The notes: generated from the letters alone by a model not told the origin. Positions 1 to 10,666 are shown, counted from the stretch's first letter. The stretch: DNA of 64,000 nucleotides from Geobacillus sp. 46C-IIa (GCF_014679505.1 NZ_CP061474.1:2428001-2492000); one strand, 5' to 3'. Numbers and translations are program-made.

Positions 1-1005
1 ATTGACGACTTCAAGATGGCTCGGGTTGTTGGCGAGCGTAATTCGCATCGTATGGGCGCTTTGATTGCGCAGGCGGCGCGCCGCCCCCAAATGGTATTTC
101 ACGTCGCCCGTCCAGCCATAGGTAATGGCCACCGCTCCTTCAGACGGAATAAAGTTTTTGCTCTCCGCATGCTGAAACTCGGCGAAAATCATTTCATACG
201 GCTTTCCAAGCACATGCGCAAGCACGTTCAGCCGGCCGCGGTGCGCCATGCCGATGTTGACGGCGTCAATCTCCTGTTCGATCGCCTGGCGAACAAGCTC
301 ATCGAGGAGCGGCACCATGGCGTCAAGTCCCTCAATCGAAAAGCGCTTTTGCCCGACATACGTCCGGTGGATGAATTTTTCAAACCCCTCCACTTCCGTC
401 AGGCGGCGCAACAAAGCGACCCGCTCTTTGTTCGCCAAGCTCGGATAGTACGCTCCGGACTCGATTTGCTGGATGAGCCAGTTCCTTTCCTCTAGATTAT
501 GTACTTGCGAGAATTCAAAGGCGATTTTATCTGTATAGATTTTGCGCAAGTGCAAGATGGCATCCCAGCCGTTTTTGACATGCGCCGGGGCATGCGGGCA
601 AAGAAATGCGACCGGAATGCGCTTTAAATCTTCCTCCGTCAAATCATACTCATCAAGTTCGAGGCGGCGCAGCTTTTTCTCCTCTTTCACAATCGGGTTC
701 GTATCGGCGGCCAGATGGCCATAATGGCGAATGCTGTCCGCCAATTTGACGGCGGCGACAAGCTTGCTGAACACGGTCGGTGTTTCCGGCAGCCGGAACG
801 TTTGATGCGTCTGCGCCGCTTCATGATCCGCAGGAGAAACCGGCTCCTCGACGACCGGCGCCCCCCATTGTTCAAACAATTGTTTTAGTTCCGGGTCGAC
901 GCTGTCCGGGTCATCGAGATACTGTTCGTACATTTCGATGACATAGCCGAGGTTCGGCCCGTAAAACTGGCTCCACGGTTGAGCGTAGTTCGTCTGTTTT
1001 GCCAT
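1..1005 (-). CDS. odhA: 2-oxoglutarate dehydrogenase E1 component (N-terminal part, cut by window edge)
   Basis: Thiamine-diphosphate-dependent E1 subunit of the 2-oxoglutarate dehydrogenase complex, which decarboxylates 2-oxoglutarate in the citric acid cycle. The window holds the first 335 codons. The product starts MAKQTNYAQPWSQFYGPNLG, the E1 N-terminal segment that contacts E2, and continues into the catalytic region, where GMAHRGRLNVLAHVLGKP and NPSHLEVVN are signature stretches of this family. The ATG at 1005 is preceded by GGAGG about nine bases upstream. The gene leaves the window at base 1, so the C-terminal two thirds and the partner odhB, usually next, are not visible. A cre-like site lies about 120 bases upstream, consistent with the known carbon catabolite control of this operon in Bacillus. 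Confidence 0.95.
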   Translation of the reverse strand, partial: MAKQTNYAQPWSQFYGPNLGYVIEMYEQYLDDPDSVDPELKQLFEQWGAPVVEEPVSPADHEAAQTHQTFRLPETPTVFSKLVAAVKLADSIRHYGHLAADTNPIVKEEKKLRRLELDEYDLTEEDLKRIPVAFLCPHAPAHVKNGWDAILHLRKIYTDKIAFEFSQVHNLEERNWLIQQIESGAYYPSLANKERVALLRRLTEVEGFEKFIHRTYVGQKRFSIEGLDAMVPLLDELVRQAIEQEIDAVNIGMAHRGRLNVLAHVLGKPYEMIFAEFQHAESKNFIPSEGAVAITYGWTGDVKYHLGAARRLRNQSAHTMRITLANNPSHLEVVN

Positions 1006-1119
1006 CGTGAAAAAACCTCCAACTAGTTTTCGTGTCCCTCGGGTCAGCCGGCGGCGATGATTAAGACGCCGCGCCCCCATTTGGCTACCATTATTCCCGA
1101 ATGAACAACAAAATAACTG

Positions 1120-1133
1120 TATAAACGTTTTCA
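1120..1133 (-). promoter_or_regulatory. cre-like site upstream of odhA
   Basis: Read on the minus strand the site is TGAAAACGTTTATA, one mismatch from the CcpA consensus TGWAARCGYTWNCW. It lies about 120 bases upstream of the odhA start, in the only sizeable non-coding stretch here (1006-1298). That stretch is otherwise AT-rich, with a short GTATGAATA direct repeat near 1204-1219 and no further gene. Confidence 0.5.
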
Positions 1134-1298
1134 CTGTTTATTTTAGCACTATTAGCCGCTAAAATCGACGCAGAAACTTAAAAAAATTCAACTCATTATC
1201 ATTGTATGAATAGTATGAATAGAAAAAATAAAATGTCCGTTTGAGAGGCGGCCGGCTAAACGGCGGACAACGCGCGTCCGCAGCCTGGCTGCGCCAAT

Positions 1299-1333
1299 GA
1301 AAAAACGCAGCCGGACAAAGGCTGCGCTTTTTT
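1299..1333. terminator. Bidirectional terminator between odhA leader and chemotaxis receptor
   Basis: A-tract, stem CGCAGCC / GGCTGCG and T-tract. It overlaps the stop codon of the receptor gene read on the minus strand. Confidence 0.8.
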
Positions 1334-3308
1334 ACGAGAGCTTGAATTTTTCCACAAGCTGCTTCAATTGTCGGCTCATCTCGCTTAACGTTTCCGCTGA
1401 TTCGGTCACTGTCGCAAGCGCCTGCAGCTGGTCATCGGCCGAAGCGGCCACTTCTTCTGCCGCTGCCGCCGATTGCTGGGCAATGGCGGCAATGTTTTGC
1501 ATCGCGCCAATCACATCGTCTTTGCTTCCGTTCATCCGCTTCGCTTCTTCCATCACAGCGGCGAGCGCAGCTGTTAATTGTTCCATCATGCCGGTGATTT
1601 TCATGAACGAATCGCCGGTCGTATGCACCGCTTCCCGCTGCTCGTTGTACGCTTGTTTGGAGCGGCCGACGGCCTCGATCGCCAATCCGGCTTGCTGCTG
1701 AATAGCCGCAATGGTCGCACGGATCATTTCGGTCGCTTTTGCTGACTGTTCCGCCAGCTTGCGCACCTCGTCGGCGACAACGGCAAACCCTTTGCCATGC
1801 TCGCCGGCGCGCGCTGCCTCAATGCTCGCGTTTAACGCAAGCAAGTTCGTCTGTCCGGAAATGGCGGTAATCGTTTGAATGACTCCATCAATTTCATCCA
1901 TTTTTTTGACCAGATCGCTAATGACGTTTTCTACTGCGGACAGCTCGTGTTTCGCTTCCTCCGATTTTTGCTGCAAAACATTTAAATGCTCCAGGCCGTC
2001 GTAGCTGGCCGTTTTCGTGTCGTTCGACAGCGATTCCATGCCGGCTGTCGCACTTGTGACCGCTTCAATTTGCTGTGACAATGCCGACGTCTGCTCATTG
2101 ATCGTATCAAGACTTCCGGCTTGATCGGTCGTCCCTTTCGCAATTTCACCGATCGCTTTCGCCACTTGTTCGCTTGTTGCCATCGTTTCTTCCGAGACGG
2201 CACTTAAATGGTCGGCTGAAGCCGCCAACTCGTTCACCGATCGATTCACTTCACCGATCAGCGCGCGCATATGCCCGATCATGTCGTTGAAATGGCGGGC
2301 GAGGCGTCCGATCTCATCTTTTGCCGCTACACGCGCCTGCACCGTCAAATCGCCGGCCGCCGCCTTTTCGACTTGCTCTTGCAGAACAATAATCGGTTTC
2401 GTAATCGAGCGCGCTAAAAAGTAAATGGCAATAAGCGCTACAATCAGCGCGATCACCGTAATGACGAGCATGTTCATCCCAAGCGAGCGGCTCATCGCCG
2501 ATAAGTCTGCTTCCTTATAGACAGCGCCTATTTTCCAGCCAAGTTCCGGAACCGTCGTAAAATACATGACCCGCTGTTCACCGTCTTGCTCGTATTGCCG
2601 CATTCCTTTTTCATGTTCGAGCATATAGCGAACCGCCGCGTTTTTTGCCATGTTTTTTCCTTTATATTGCGGGTGGACGACCGCCGTTCCTTTTGCATCA
2701 AACAACACCGGATAGCCGTGATAGCCAACGTCGCTCGCATTGACAATTCTCGTCACTGCATCAAGCGTCATGTCAATGCCGATGACGGCAGCGACGCGGC
2801 CATTTTCACTCACTGCCTTGGCCAATGTCACAACATGTTTGCCTGTAATCGCATCGACATACGGTTCTGTCCACACGACTTCGTCCGGGCGTTCTATCGC
2901 TTCTTTATACCACGGGCGGCTTGTTGGATCGTATCCGTCCGGAAGCTCCGTCGTCGGCGTAATGTGCATCTTCTTCCGCTCCGTGCCAATATAGATGAAC
3001 TGCACATTTTCATGAACGCGCAAAAACGTGCGGAACTGCTTTTCAAGTTGCGGCCATGCTTTTTCGTCTTGAATCATTTGCATCGCCGACGGTGATTCGC
3101 TGAACTGCATTAGGCTGTTCTCCTCGCTTTGAAAGCTGTCGCGAATATCGCCAAGCAGCCCGTCGAGCGCCGCCTGCGCCCGCTGTTTGACATCGGCGTC
3201 AACGAGCTGCCGCATTTGCACAACACCGACGAGCTGCGTTGCCGCCAACGATACAATCAATAATAAGGCCATCAAGACAATCAACTTGCTGCGCAATGTC
3301 CGGAACAC
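1332..3308 (-). CDS. Methyl-accepting chemotaxis protein with periplasmic-type dCache sensor
   Basis: Transmembrane chemoreceptor of 658 residues. It has a membrane helix at about residues 8-28, an extracellular double Cache domain with the ligand-domain signature [13 protein letters not shown], a second membrane helix at about 275-297, a HAMP domain just after it ([13 protein letters not shown] to [13 protein letters not shown]), and a long coiled-coil signalling domain with the hairpin tip [18 protein letters not shown]. dCache receptors of this type often bind amino acids or organic acids; the ligand here is not known. The start is a GTG behind AGGGGAG. No C-terminal CheR-binding pentapeptide is seen. 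The gene stands alone between the odhA leader and a small-protein gene. Confidence 0.92.
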   Translation of the reverse strand: MFRTLRSKLIVLMALLLIVSLAATQLVGVVQMRQLVDADVKQRAQAALDGLLGDIRDSFQSEENSLMQFSESPSAMQMIQDEKAWPQLEKQFRTFLRVHENVQFIYIGTERKKMHITPTTELPDGYDPTSRPWYKEAIERPDEVVWTEPYVDAITGKHVVTLAKAVSENGRVAAVIGIDMTLDAVTRIVNASDVGYHGYPVLFDAKGTAVVHPQYKGKNMAKNAAVRYMLEHEKGMRQYEQDGEQRVMYFTTVPELGWKIGAVYKEADLSAMSRSLGMNMLVITVIALIVALIAIYFLARSITKPIIVLQEQVEKAAAGDLTVQARVAAKDEIGRLARHFNDMIGHMRALIGEVNRSVNELAASADHLSAVSEETMATSEQVAKAIGEIAKGTTDQAGSLDTINEQTSALSQQIEAVTSATAGMESLSNDTKTASYDGLEHLNVLQQKSEEAKHELSAVENVISDLVKKMDEIDGVIQTITAISGQTNLLALNASIEAARAGEHGKGFAVVADEVRKLAEQSAKATEMIRATIAAIQQQAGLAIEAVGRSKQAYNEQREAVHTTGDSFMKITGMMEQLTAALAAVMEEAKRMNGSKDDVIGAMQNIAAIAQQSAAAAEEVAASADDQLQALATVTESAETLSEMSRQLKQLVEKFKLS

Positions 3309-3354
3309 TCGCTATTTCTCCCCTCTGTTTCCTATTTTTGTCGAGCTATATTCC

Positions 3355-3383
3355 ATTATAAAAGGACGATCGTCCCGCGTCCA
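3355..3383 (-). promoter_or_regulatory. Candidate promoter of chemoreceptor gene with palindrome in spacer
   Basis: Minus strand reading gives TGGACG, a 17-base spacer and TATAAT, ending about 46 bases before the GTG start. The spacer contains the perfect 12-base palindrome GGACGATCGTCC (3364-3375), which could be a repressor site. Confidence 0.5.
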
Positions 3384-3457
3384 TAGGATTAGCTTCTTAA
3401 TTCATACATAGCGGGCGGCGGCGGGCGGAACAATAAAAAACAGGCAGGTGAACAGCG

Positions 3458-3655
3458 ATGGGTGCCATTGAACATGAAGGCTATCGATTCGAAATCGAAT
3501 ACAGCGTCCTGTTGCAAAAAGGAGCACTGCACGTCTACCGTGACGGTGAATTGATCGAGGAAATTGTCTTTCCGTTTCACGGCCAAAAGCCAGACGAGCA
3601 GCAGATCGAAGCGTTGGTCAGCGAATACGTTGAACAACACGCCCACAGCCGCTAA
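3458..3655 (+). CDS. Small YbxH-like (DUF5370-type) protein
   Basis: A 65-residue protein beginning MGAIEHEGYRFEIEYSVLL, with alternating hydrophobic residues suggesting a small beta-rich fold and an acidic helical C-terminus. The length and opening motif resemble the Bacillus YbxH family as I remember it; its function is unknown. The ATG follows AGGTGA. The stop codon lies inside a strong terminator hairpin, which supports a real short transcription unit. Confidence 0.6.
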   Translation: MGAIEHEGYRFEIEYSVLLQKGALHVYRDGELIEEIVFPFHGQKPDEQQIEALVSEYVEQHAHSR

Positions 3656-3673
3656 CAGCGGCTGTTTTCTTTT
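3644..3673 (+). terminator. Terminator of the YbxH-like gene
   Basis: Stem CAGCCGCT / AGCGGCTG with a three-base loop, followed by TTTTCTTTT; the stem includes the stop codon. Confidence 0.8.
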
Positions 3674-3807
3674 CTGCGAAAATCCCGTCGGCAAGCGGTG
3701 ATTTTCATCCCCGAGTCGAGGGCAAACCGTTGCCCATGGATCTTTTCTTGGCGTTTTTTCTAGGTTTCGGTTATGATGAGGGTAAAACGAACGAAAGGGG
3801 GATCGGC

Positions 3808-4482
3808 GTGTACAAAAAACGGCTATACGTCTTTGACGGCGACACGCCGCGACAGGCAGTCATCCGCAACTATACGAAAAGCGATTTTTCCGCACTCATC
3901 CGCGTGCAGCAGGAAAGCTTTCCGCCTCCGTTTCCGTCCGAACTGTGGTGGAACGAGGCGCAGCTTGAAAACCATGTCACCTTGTTTCCGGAAGGGGCGC
4001 TATGCGCCGAAGTCGATGGGCGCATTGTCGGATCCATGACCGGGCTCATCGTCGACTTTGACCCGAACCATGCCGACCATACATGGGAAGAAATAACCGA
4101 CGGCGGTTATATTCGCAACCATCGCCCGGACGGCAATACGCTTTATGTCGTTGACATTTGCGTTTCCCCGCCGTACCGGAAGCTCGGCCTTGGCAAGTGG
4201 CTCATGCAATCGATGTATGAAGTCGTCGTTCATCTCGGGCTCGACCGGCTGCTCGGGGGCGGACGGATGCCTGGTTATCACCGCTATGCGAACGAACTGT
4301 CCCCGGAAGAGTACATTCGCAAAGTGACGGCCGGTGAGTTGAAAGATCCGGTTATTACGTTTTTGCTTCGCTGCGGGCGCACACCGCTTGCGATTGTCCG
4401 CAACTATTTAGAAGACGAAGAATCGCTCAACCATGCTGTGTTAATGGAGTGGCGCAATCCGTTTAAAAGGCCGGTGAATTAA
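3808..4482 (+). CDS. GNAT family N-acetyltransferase
   Basis: Protein of 224 residues with a GNAT fold. The acetyl-CoA binding signature is VSPPYRKLGLGKWLMQSM (R-x-x-G-x-G type) on the helix after strand LYVVDICV. Such enzymes move an acetyl group from acetyl-CoA to an amine; the substrate cannot be told. The frame is open upstream to 3730, but the GTG at 3808 has AGGGGGATC at the right distance and gives a normal N-terminus, so I place the start there. The following 220 bases (4483-4702) hold no gene I can support. Confidence 0.85.
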   Translation: MYKKRLYVFDGDTPRQAVIRNYTKSDFSALIRVQQESFPPPFPSELWWNEAQLENHVTLFPEGALCAEVDGRIVGSMTGLIVDFDPNHADHTWEEITDGGYIRNHRPDGNTLYVVDICVSPPYRKLGLGKWLMQSMYEVVVHLGLDRLLGGGRMPGYHRYANELSPEEYIRKVTAGELKDPVITFLLRCGRTPLAIVRNYLEDEESLNHAVLMEWRNPFKRPVN

Positions 4483-4702
4483 TGAAAAAGGCGGCTCATC
4501 CCAACTCTTGTTCAATTAGAGAAACCTTGTCAGATCTGTTCTCCTTTCTGATCAAATACAATTGGTTTGAGCAAAAAACTCGTTTTTCACCAGCCTTTTA
4601 AGCAAACTTAAGGAAAAATTTTCAATCCTGAGAAAGAAAGGAATCGCTGGCAGCGGTCGCGAATAAGAAAGCAAGAACAGAGACGGAAAGGACTCGTAAG
4701 CG

Positions 4703-5251
4703 ATGAGACCGATTCCCTACAGCGATCCGCTCGCTCCTTTACTCATTCGCAATGAACTGTTTTCCTTGCTGCCGGCGCACACCCGCCATCTGACCGTTGT
4801 TTGTATCGGCAGCAACCGCATTAACGGCGATAGCTTAGGTCCGTTTGTCGGCACGCTGCTTGAGAATGTTTATCCGGATCATCTAACCGTCATCGGCACG
4901 CTGCAAGAGCCCGTCGATGCCACCAATCTCCGCTTCGTGCATGAGCGGCTGAACGAACGCGGCTCCTACGTGCTGGCGATCGACAGCATCGTCGGTCCGC
5001 GCCCGTTTGTCCATACGATCGCCATTCGCCCCGGCGCGCTCGCTCCCGGCACGGCGCTTGGCAAATCGCTTCCCCGTATCGGCGATGTAAGCATTATGGG
5101 CGTGATGATGGAAGAAACAGCTGATATGAGCACGCTGCCGTATACGAATTTGCACATTGTTTATCAAATGGCGAAAGTCATCGCCTTAGGCCTCTCGTTA
5201 ACGGTCCGGCAACGGTATGGCTATGAATCGTCCGCACCGCTTTTGGCGTAA
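4703..5251 (+). CDS. yyaC: YyaC-type spore protease (HybD-like fold)
   Basis: Protein of 182 residues of the YyaC/DUF1256 family, sporulation proteins that share the fold of hydrogenase maturation proteases. The typical opening is CIGSNRINGDSLGPFVG, followed by VIGTLQEPVDATNL and the strand YVLAIDSIVGP. It is expected in the developing spore or mother cell; its substrate is unknown. The ATG at 4703 follows GGAAAGGAC. The gene is monocistronic and ends at a bidirectional hairpin shared with the convergent ptsI. Confidence 0.88.
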   Translation: MRPIPYSDPLAPLLIRNELFSLLPAHTRHLTVVCIGSNRINGDSLGPFVGTLLENVYPDHLTVIGTLQEPVDATNLRFVHERLNERGSYVLAIDSIVGPRPFVHTIAIRPGALAPGTALGKSLPRIGDVSIMGVMMEETADMSTLPYTNLHIVYQMAKVIALGLSLTVRQRYGYESSAPLLA

Positions 5252-5255
5252 ATAG

Positions 5256-5290
5256 AAAAAGCGCGGCGAACACGAATGTCGCCGCGCCTT
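5256..5290. terminator. Bidirectional terminator between yyaC and ptsI
   Basis: GCGCGGCGA / TCGCCGCGC hairpin with an A-tract on the left. It serves the convergent yyaC (plus) and ptsI (minus). Confidence 0.8.
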
Positions 5291-5293
5291 CAT

Positions 5294-7015
5294 TTAGGCG
5301 ATATGGAACGTTTGTTTGATAAACGCCACAACTTCCTCAGCCGTGCCGAGCGACAGCACCGTCTCTTTGATGCGGGCCGCCTCTTCTTTCGCCAGCTGTT
5401 TCAACTGGGCGCGCGCCGGCAAAATCGAAGTGGCGCTCATGCTGAACTCATCAAGCCCGAAAGCAAGCAAAATCGGAATCGCAATCGGGTCGCCGGCCAT
5501 TTCCCCGCACATGCCAACCCACTTCCCTTCGCGGTGGGCGGCGTCGATGACGTGGCTGATGAGCCGCAAAATCGCCGGATTGTACGGTTGATATAAATAC
5601 GAAACGCGCTCATTCATCCGGTCGGCGGCCATCGTATATTGGATTAAGTCGTTCGTGCCGATGCTGAAAAAGTCGACTTCTTTCGCGAACTGATCGGCCA
5701 TCACCGCCGCGGCCGGAATCTCCACCATCATGCCGACTTCAATGTCATCGGCGACCGGCACACCTTGGCGGAGGAGCGCCTCTTTTTCTTCGAGCAAAAT
5801 CGCTTTCGCTTGGCGGAATTCCTCAAGCGTCGCAATCATCGGAAACATAATTTTCAAATTGCCGTGTACGCTCGCCCGCAGCAAAGCGCGCAGCTGGGTG
5901 CGGAACATGTCCTGCATTTCTAGGCAAAGGCGAATCGCCCGGAATCCTAAAAACGGGTTCATTTCTTTCGGCAAGTTTAAATACGGGAGCTCTTTATCGC
6001 CGCCAATGTCAAGCGTGCGGACGACGACCGGCTTGCCATTCATTTGTTCAAGCACCGTTTTGTAGGCGGCAAACTGCTCTTCCTCCGTCGGCAGCTCTGA
6101 GCGGCCCATGTATAAAAACTCCGTCCGATACAAGCCGATGCCTTCCGCTCCGTTCGCGAGCGCCCCTTTTACATCGTCCGGCGTGCCGATGTTGGCCGCC
6201 AGCTCGACGTGTACGCCGTCGGCCGTCACCGTCGGCTCATGGACGAGTTTCGCCCATTCTGCTTTTTGCGCTTCATAGCGGGCTCGTTTTTCTTCATAAT
6301 GGGCGAGCCGCTCCGGCGACGGGTTGACAACAACTTGTCCATCCAGCCCATCGATGACGACGATGTCGCCGTTTTTCACCTCCGCCGTCACCGCCTTCGT
6401 GCCGACGACAGCCGGGATTTCGAGCGACCGGGCCATAATGGCCGAATGCGATGTCCGTCCGCCGATGTCAGTCGCAAACCCTTTGACATATTGCCGGTTC
6501 AGCTGCGCCGTATCGGACGGTGTCAAATCTTCGGCGATAATGACGACTTCTTCCGAAATCAAACTCGGGTTTGAAATCGTGACGCCAAGCAAGTGGGCAA
6601 GGACGCGCTTCGTTACATCGCGGATGTCGGCAGCCCGCTCCTTCATGTATTCATTGTCCATTCCTTCGAACATGGAAATGAAAAACGATGCGGTTTCGTC
6701 AAGCGCATACTCGGCATTTACTTGCTCTGTTTGAATTTTTTCTTTAATCGGGTTCAGCAGCTCCGGATCATCAAGCACAAGCAAATGGGCAGCAAAAATG
6801 GCGGCTTTGTCTTCGCCGAGCTTCTCTAAAGCGTGCTGTTTAATCGCCTCGAGCTCTTCTTTCGCCTTGGCGACCGCCGCCTCGAGCCGCGCCACTTCCG
6901 CCTCAGCATCGGTGACCGATCGTTTTTCAGCCGCCAAATGAGGGGCTTCTAAGCGGTATGCCTTGGCAATGGCAATACCGCTTGATGCAGCAATCCCATG
7001 AATGGTTTTTTCCAT
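5294..7015 (-). CDS. ptsI: Phosphoenolpyruvate-protein phosphotransferase, PTS enzyme I
   Basis: Cytoplasmic enzyme I, 573 residues, which takes phosphate from phosphoenolpyruvate and hands it to HPr. The phosphorylated histidine is in [17 protein letters not shown], near residue 190. The C-terminal TIM-barrel carries [10 protein letters not shown] and the signature GIMVEIPAA-like [13 protein letters not shown], then [18 protein letters not shown]. The start codon overlaps the ptsH stop by one base (TAATG), so translation is coupled. It is the last gene of ptsG-ptsH-ptsI and ends at a hairpin. Confidence 0.98.
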   Translation of the reverse strand: MEKTIHGIAASSGIAIAKAYRLEAPHLAAEKRSVTDAEAEVARLEAAVAKAKEELEAIKQHALEKLGEDKAAIFAAHLLVLDDPELLNPIKEKIQTEQVNAEYALDETASFFISMFEGMDNEYMKERAADIRDVTKRVLAHLLGVTISNPSLISEEVVIIAEDLTPSDTAQLNRQYVKGFATDIGGRTSHSAIMARSLEIPAVVGTKAVTAEVKNGDIVVIDGLDGQVVVNPSPERLAHYEEKRARYEAQKAEWAKLVHEPTVTADGVHVELAANIGTPDDVKGALANGAEGIGLYRTEFLYMGRSELPTEEEQFAAYKTVLEQMNGKPVVVRTLDIGGDKELPYLNLPKEMNPFLGFRAIRLCLEMQDMFRTQLRALLRASVHGNLKIMFPMIATLEEFRQAKAILLEEKEALLRQGVPVADDIEVGMMVEIPAAAVMADQFAKEVDFFSIGTNDLIQYTMAADRMNERVSYLYQPYNPAILRLISHVIDAAHREGKWVGMCGEMAGDPIAIPILLAFGLDEFSMSATSILPARAQLKQLAKEEAARIKETVLSLGTAEEVVAFIKQTFHIA

Positions 7016-7278
7016 TACTCAGCAAGGCCTTCTTTCGCCAACGTGTCCGTTAACGCTGCCATCGCCTCTGCTGCATCGGCCCCTTCTGCCGTAATTTTAA
7101 TCGTTGCCCCTTTCGGAATGCCTAACGACATGACGCCCATGATCGATTTCAAGTTGACGGTTTTCCCGTTGTATTCGAGCTGGATTTCGCTGTTAAATTT
7201 GCTCGCGGTTTGCACTAAAATTGTCGCTGGACGGGCATGGATGCCAGAGTCTGAAGTCACTTTAAACGTTTTTTCCAT
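7015..7278 (-). CDS. ptsH: Phosphocarrier protein HPr
   Basis: HPr of 87 residues. His15 lies in [12 protein letters not shown] and accepts phosphate from enzyme I. Ser46 lies in [12 protein letters not shown] and is the target of HPr kinase in Gram-positive bacteria, where HPr-Ser-P acts with CcpA. It therefore links sugar uptake with the cre-like sites elsewhere in the window. The ATG follows AAGGGG. The 112 bases between ptsG and ptsH include a GAGGGA / TCCCTC hairpin, possibly an mRNA processing or stability element. Confidence 0.98.
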   Translation of the reverse strand: MEKTFKVTSDSGIHARPATILVQTASKFNSEIQLEYNGKTVNLKSIMGVMSLGIPKGATIKITAEGADAAEAMAALTDTLAKEGLAE

Positions 7279-7390
7279 CGTTCATCAATCCCCTTCTTCA
7301 TCATTTTTCTTTGCCATCATACCAAATGCATGGCGAGGGAGCAACGGAAAATGCTTGTCCCTCCCCCCGCATCAATGATTGACAGGCGGT

Positions 7391-9406
7391 TCAGCCGATT
7401 TCAACGACGCCGTCTTCGCCTTGAGCAACCGCACCTTGCTTTTTGACGCGCACCACTTCACCGGCTTGCAAGTTCGTGAAAATGATCGGTGTAACAATGG
7501 ACGGTGCGTTATTTTTCACATAGTCGAGATCGACGCGCAAAATCGGCTGCCCTTTTTTCACTTCGTCGCCTTCCTTGACGAGCGCTTCAAATCCTTCGCC
7601 GTTCAGTTTCACTGTATCAATGCCGAAGTGGATTAACACCTCATACCCCCCGACCGACTCGATGCCAATAGCATGCTTTGTCGGGAATACATTGATGATT
7701 TTCCCATCGACCGGGGAGACGACCGTGCCATCTGTTGGCATGACCGCGAAGCCGTCGCCCATCATTTTTTGTGAAAATACTTGATCCGGCACGTCGGACA
7801 GCGACACGATTTCCCCAGCGAGCGGCGAAGCGATTGCTTCCGCCCGGGCTGCAGCCGGCGCCGCTTCCTTCGGCTCTTCTTTCGTTTTTGCCGGTGCTTT
7901 TCCTTGCATAATATCATGAATTTGCCCTTTTAAGATGTCCGACTTCGGACCGAAGATCGCTTGCACGTTGTTGCCGACTTCGAGCACACCGGCAGCGCCG
8001 AGCTCTTTCAGCCGGTCTTTATCGACCTGGCCGATGTCACGGACCGACACGCGCAAGCGCGTAATGCACGCATCCAAATGTTCGATATTTTCCTTTCCGC
8101 CAAGAGCGGCAAGCACTTCATACGGCAAATCGCCGGCGGCCGCTTCAGCTTTTGGCGCTTCGTCGCCCATTTTTTCACGGCCTGGCGTCGCCAAGTTCCA
8201 TTTGCGAATCGCAAAGCGGAACCCGAAGTAATAAATGACAGCAAACGCCAATCCGACCGGAATGACAAGCCACCACGCCGTCCGGTTCGGCAGGACGCCG
8301 AACAGCAGGAAGTCAATGACCCCACCGGAGAACGTCATCCCGATTTTGACGTTTAATACGTGCATGATCATAAACGATAACCCGGCAAAGACGCAATGAA
8401 CAGCAAACAAAGCCGGAGCGACGAACAAAAACGAAAACTCGATCGGTTCCGTAATCCCGGTTAAAAACGACGTCAGCGCCGCTGAGCCCATGATGCCGGC
8501 GACAACTTTTTTGTTTTCCGGACGCGCTTCATGATAAATCGCGAGCGCTGCTGCCGGAAGACCGAACATCATAAACGGGAACTTCCCGGTCATAAACGTG
8601 CCGGCTGTCAGCTCCACGCCATCTTTCAGCTGTTCGAAAAAGATTTTTTGGTCGCCGCGCACAATTTGGCCGGCCTTATTGACATATTCGCCAAACTCAT
8701 ACCAAAACGGTGAATAAAAAATATGGTGGAGGCCAAAAGGGATCAATGCCCGTTCGATCACACCGAAAATGAACGCTGCAACCGTTCTGTTCGCATCAAT
8801 CATGTTGTGCGAAAACGCATTTAACCCGTGCTGGATCGGCGGCCAGACAAACGTCATAACAATGCCAAGCACAACGGCAGAAGCCGCTGTCACGATCGGC
8901 ACGAACCGCTTGCCGGCGAAAAAGCCGAGATATTGCGGCAGTTCAATATTAAAATATTTGTTGTACATATACGCGGCCAAAATCCCGACGATAATCCCGC
9001 CGAACACGCCCGTTTGCAGCGTCGGAATGCCGAGAATGTTGGCAAATGACGGGTCGGTGCCGACCATATCGGCGGTTACGCCTAAAACGACGCCCATCGT
9101 GACGTTCATAATTAAGTAGCCGATGATTGCCGCCAAGCCTGCGACCCCTTCACCGCCGGCAAGACCGATCGCCACACCGACGGCAAACAAAAGCGACAAA
9201 TTAGCAAAAACGATGCCGCCCGCCTGTTCCATGACGTTTGCGATCAACACGATCCAGTCGGCTTTTAACGCCGGAATTTTGTCAGTGAGCGCCGGGTTTT
9301 TCAATGCGTTGCCGAACGCCAGCAAAATCCCTGCCGCCGGCAAAATCGCCACCGGGAGCATGAGCGCTTTCCCGACCCTTTGCAGCGTGCCAAACGCTCG
9401 TTTCAT
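7391..9406 (-). CDS. ptsG: PTS glucose transporter, EIICBA fusion
   Basis: Glucose permease of 671 residues that takes up and phosphorylates glucose. Order of domains: membrane EIIC (about 1-410, starting [20 protein letters not shown]), EIIB (about 440-520, phosphorylated Cys in [12 protein letters not shown]) and EIIA (about 545-665, phosphorylated His in [19 protein letters not shown]). The reading frame is open further upstream, but that part is the antiterminator leader; the ATG at 9406 sits behind AAAGGAGGT, so I place the start there. It is first in ptsG-ptsH-ptsI, directly downstream of glcT. Confidence 0.97.
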   Translation of the reverse strand: MKRAFGTLQRVGKALMLPVAILPAAGILLAFGNALKNPALTDKIPALKADWIVLIANVMEQAGGIVFANLSLLFAVGVAIGLAGGEGVAGLAAIIGYLIMNVTMGVVLGVTADMVGTDPSFANILGIPTLQTGVFGGIIVGILAAYMYNKYFNIELPQYLGFFAGKRFVPIVTAASAVVLGIVMTFVWPPIQHGLNAFSHNMIDANRTVAAFIFGVIERALIPFGLHHIFYSPFWYEFGEYVNKAGQIVRGDQKIFFEQLKDGVELTAGTFMTGKFPFMMFGLPAAALAIYHEARPENKKVVAGIMGSAALTSFLTGITEPIEFSFLFVAPALFAVHCVFAGLSFMIMHVLNVKIGMTFSGGVIDFLLFGVLPNRTAWWLVIPVGLAFAVIYYFGFRFAIRKWNLATPGREKMGDEAPKAEAAAGDLPYEVLAALGGKENIEHLDACITRLRVSVRDIGQVDKDRLKELGAAGVLEVGNNVQAIFGPKSDILKGQIHDIMQGKAPAKTKEEPKEAAPAAARAEAIASPLAGEIVSLSDVPDQVFSQKMMGDGFAVMPTDGTVVSPVDGKIINVFPTKHAIGIESVGGYEVLIHFGIDTVKLNGEGFEALVKEGDEVKKGQPILRVDLDYVKNNAPSIVTPIIFTNLQAGEVVRVKKQGAVAQGEDGVVEIG

Positions 9407-9511
9407 CCTCACGACCTCCTTTAGTTTCCTTTTCTTAAGTTTTGCAGCAAACGGCGGATTCATGTACTGAAAAATGGACGGGCAATCATTTTTCAGACAA
9501 ACCGAGACAAT

Positions 9512-9608
9512 AAAAAAGACATGAATAAAGAGAGACAAAAGAACGCTTACAACGACTCGAATGCAAAAATTCGGTCGTTGCCGCCCTGTTTTGTCCTCTT
9601 TACTCATG
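9512..9608 (-). terminator. Conditional terminator in ptsG leader
   Basis: On the minus strand, CATGAGTAAAGAG pairs with CTCTTTATTCATG across a long interrupted stem and is followed by TCTTTTTTA. Its 5' arm begins within the antiterminator sequence, so the two folds exclude each other. Confidence 0.85.
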
Positions 9609-9630
9609 CCTGATCGAATCAGTAACACGT
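9601..9630 (-). promoter_or_regulatory. RAT (ribonucleic antiterminator) target of GlcT
   Basis: Minus strand ACGTGTTACTGATTCGATCA followed by GGCATGAGTA matches, from memory, the ptsG antiterminator sequence of B. subtilis almost base for base. GlcT binding should stabilise it and block the overlapping terminator, allowing ptsGHI transcription when glucose is present. Confidence 0.88.
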
Positions 9631-9644
9631 AAAGCGAGACAATG

Positions 9645-10502
9645 TTATCCCGTTGTGCCGCTCTTTTTTTCTGCCAGCCGCTGCAAATGCAGCGTCAAAT
9701 AGACCGCCTCGGCGTCATCAGCCGGCAGATGAAGCGTTTGCTGCATGACTTTAACTAACTTCCATGCTAGATTATAGCATAGCGGGTAAGTGTCTTTCAA
9801 GATTTTCGACAAATTTTTTGGTTCTTCGACTTTTTCACCTCTTTTCATCCGATCGATCGCATAGCGCAAATGACGGACGAAACGCAAATAGTGGATGCTC
9901 TCACGGTCGATGTCGACGCCCAGCTGTCGTTCGACCATCTCGACGAGCTTAGCAATGAGCTGAGAATATTGATTCGCTTCCGACAAGCTTTGTTTCGAAA
10001 TCGCGCTATGAATATGAAGAGCGATGAAGCCAGCTTCCCCTTCCGGCAGTGCGACCCCAAGCCGATCGCCGATCAGCTCGGCCACTTCAACAGCGATTTC
10101 GTACTCAAGCGGATACAAACTTTTCGTCTCGGCCAAAAACGGGTTTTTGACGTCCAACCCTTGCTCGAGCCGCTTTAGCGTAAACGCGATATGATCGGTC
10201 AGCGCGACGTGAATGTGTTCGTTTAACGGTACGCCGACGCGCTGCTTAATATGTTGAATCACCTCGTTCATGAGGGCGATAAACTCTTCGCTCAGTTCAG
10301 GGAGCAGTTTTTTGTATTGCTCTTGTTCGCGCTCATTTTTGAGAACAAAGCACTTTTCTACAGCGCTCCCAGCGATCTCATCCCCCTTTTTTTTGCCGAA
10401 GCCGATCCCTTTGCCAAGCAAGACGACCTCGCCATACGCTGGGTGGGAAGCGATTAGCACATTGTTATTGAGCGCTTTTTCCACACGAAACGGCTGTTCC
10501 AT
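9645..10502 (-). CDS. glcT: Transcription antiterminator GlcT (BglG/LicT family)
   Basis: RNA-binding antiterminator of 285 residues, the length of the B. subtilis protein. It has an N-terminal co-antiterminator RNA-binding domain (about 1-60, with [21 protein letters not shown]) and two PTS regulation domains (about 65-170 and 175-280) with conserved histidines in [30 protein letters not shown] and LTLHLQRL. Phosphorylation of these by EII-Glc and HPr controls activity. An in-frame ATG exists upstream, but 10502 sits behind AAAGGAGGG and matches the family start. Only 15 bases separate its stop from the RAT site of its target ptsG. Confidence 0.95.
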   Translation of the reverse strand: MEQPFRVEKALNNNVLIASHPAYGEVVLLGKGIGFGKKKGDEIAGSAVEKCFVLKNEREQEQYKKLLPELSEEFIALMNEVIQHIKQRVGVPLNEHIHVALTDHIAFTLKRLEQGLDVKNPFLAETKSLYPLEYEIAVEVAELIGDRLGVALPEGEAGFIALHIHSAISKQSLSEANQYSQLIAKLVEMVERQLGVDIDRESIHYLRFVRHLRYAIDRMKRGEKVEEPKNLSKILKDTYPLCYNLAWKLVKVMQQTLHLPADDAEAVYLTLHLQRLAEKKSGTTG

Positions 10503-10666
10503 CAAGCCCCCTCCTTTCCGTGACGCTTGCCCGTTATTCATTACGCGATTAATTATAAACCGGAAACGCCATCCCGCTCAATCAAAAAAAGATGGCGTTT
10601 TTTTTGGATGGGACGCCGTCCTTCTTTCCATACTATAAAGGGCCAGGCCAAGAGAGGGGGATTGAT

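Noticed and set aside
1297..1701. Long plus-strand frame opposite the chemoreceptor signalling domain
   Set aside because: Ser/Ala-rich shadow of the coiled-coil codons; no ribosome binding site.
9407..9628. Upstream in-frame extension of ptsG
   Set aside because: It would translate through the RAT and terminator; the ATG at 9406 has a perfect ribosome binding site and the family start.
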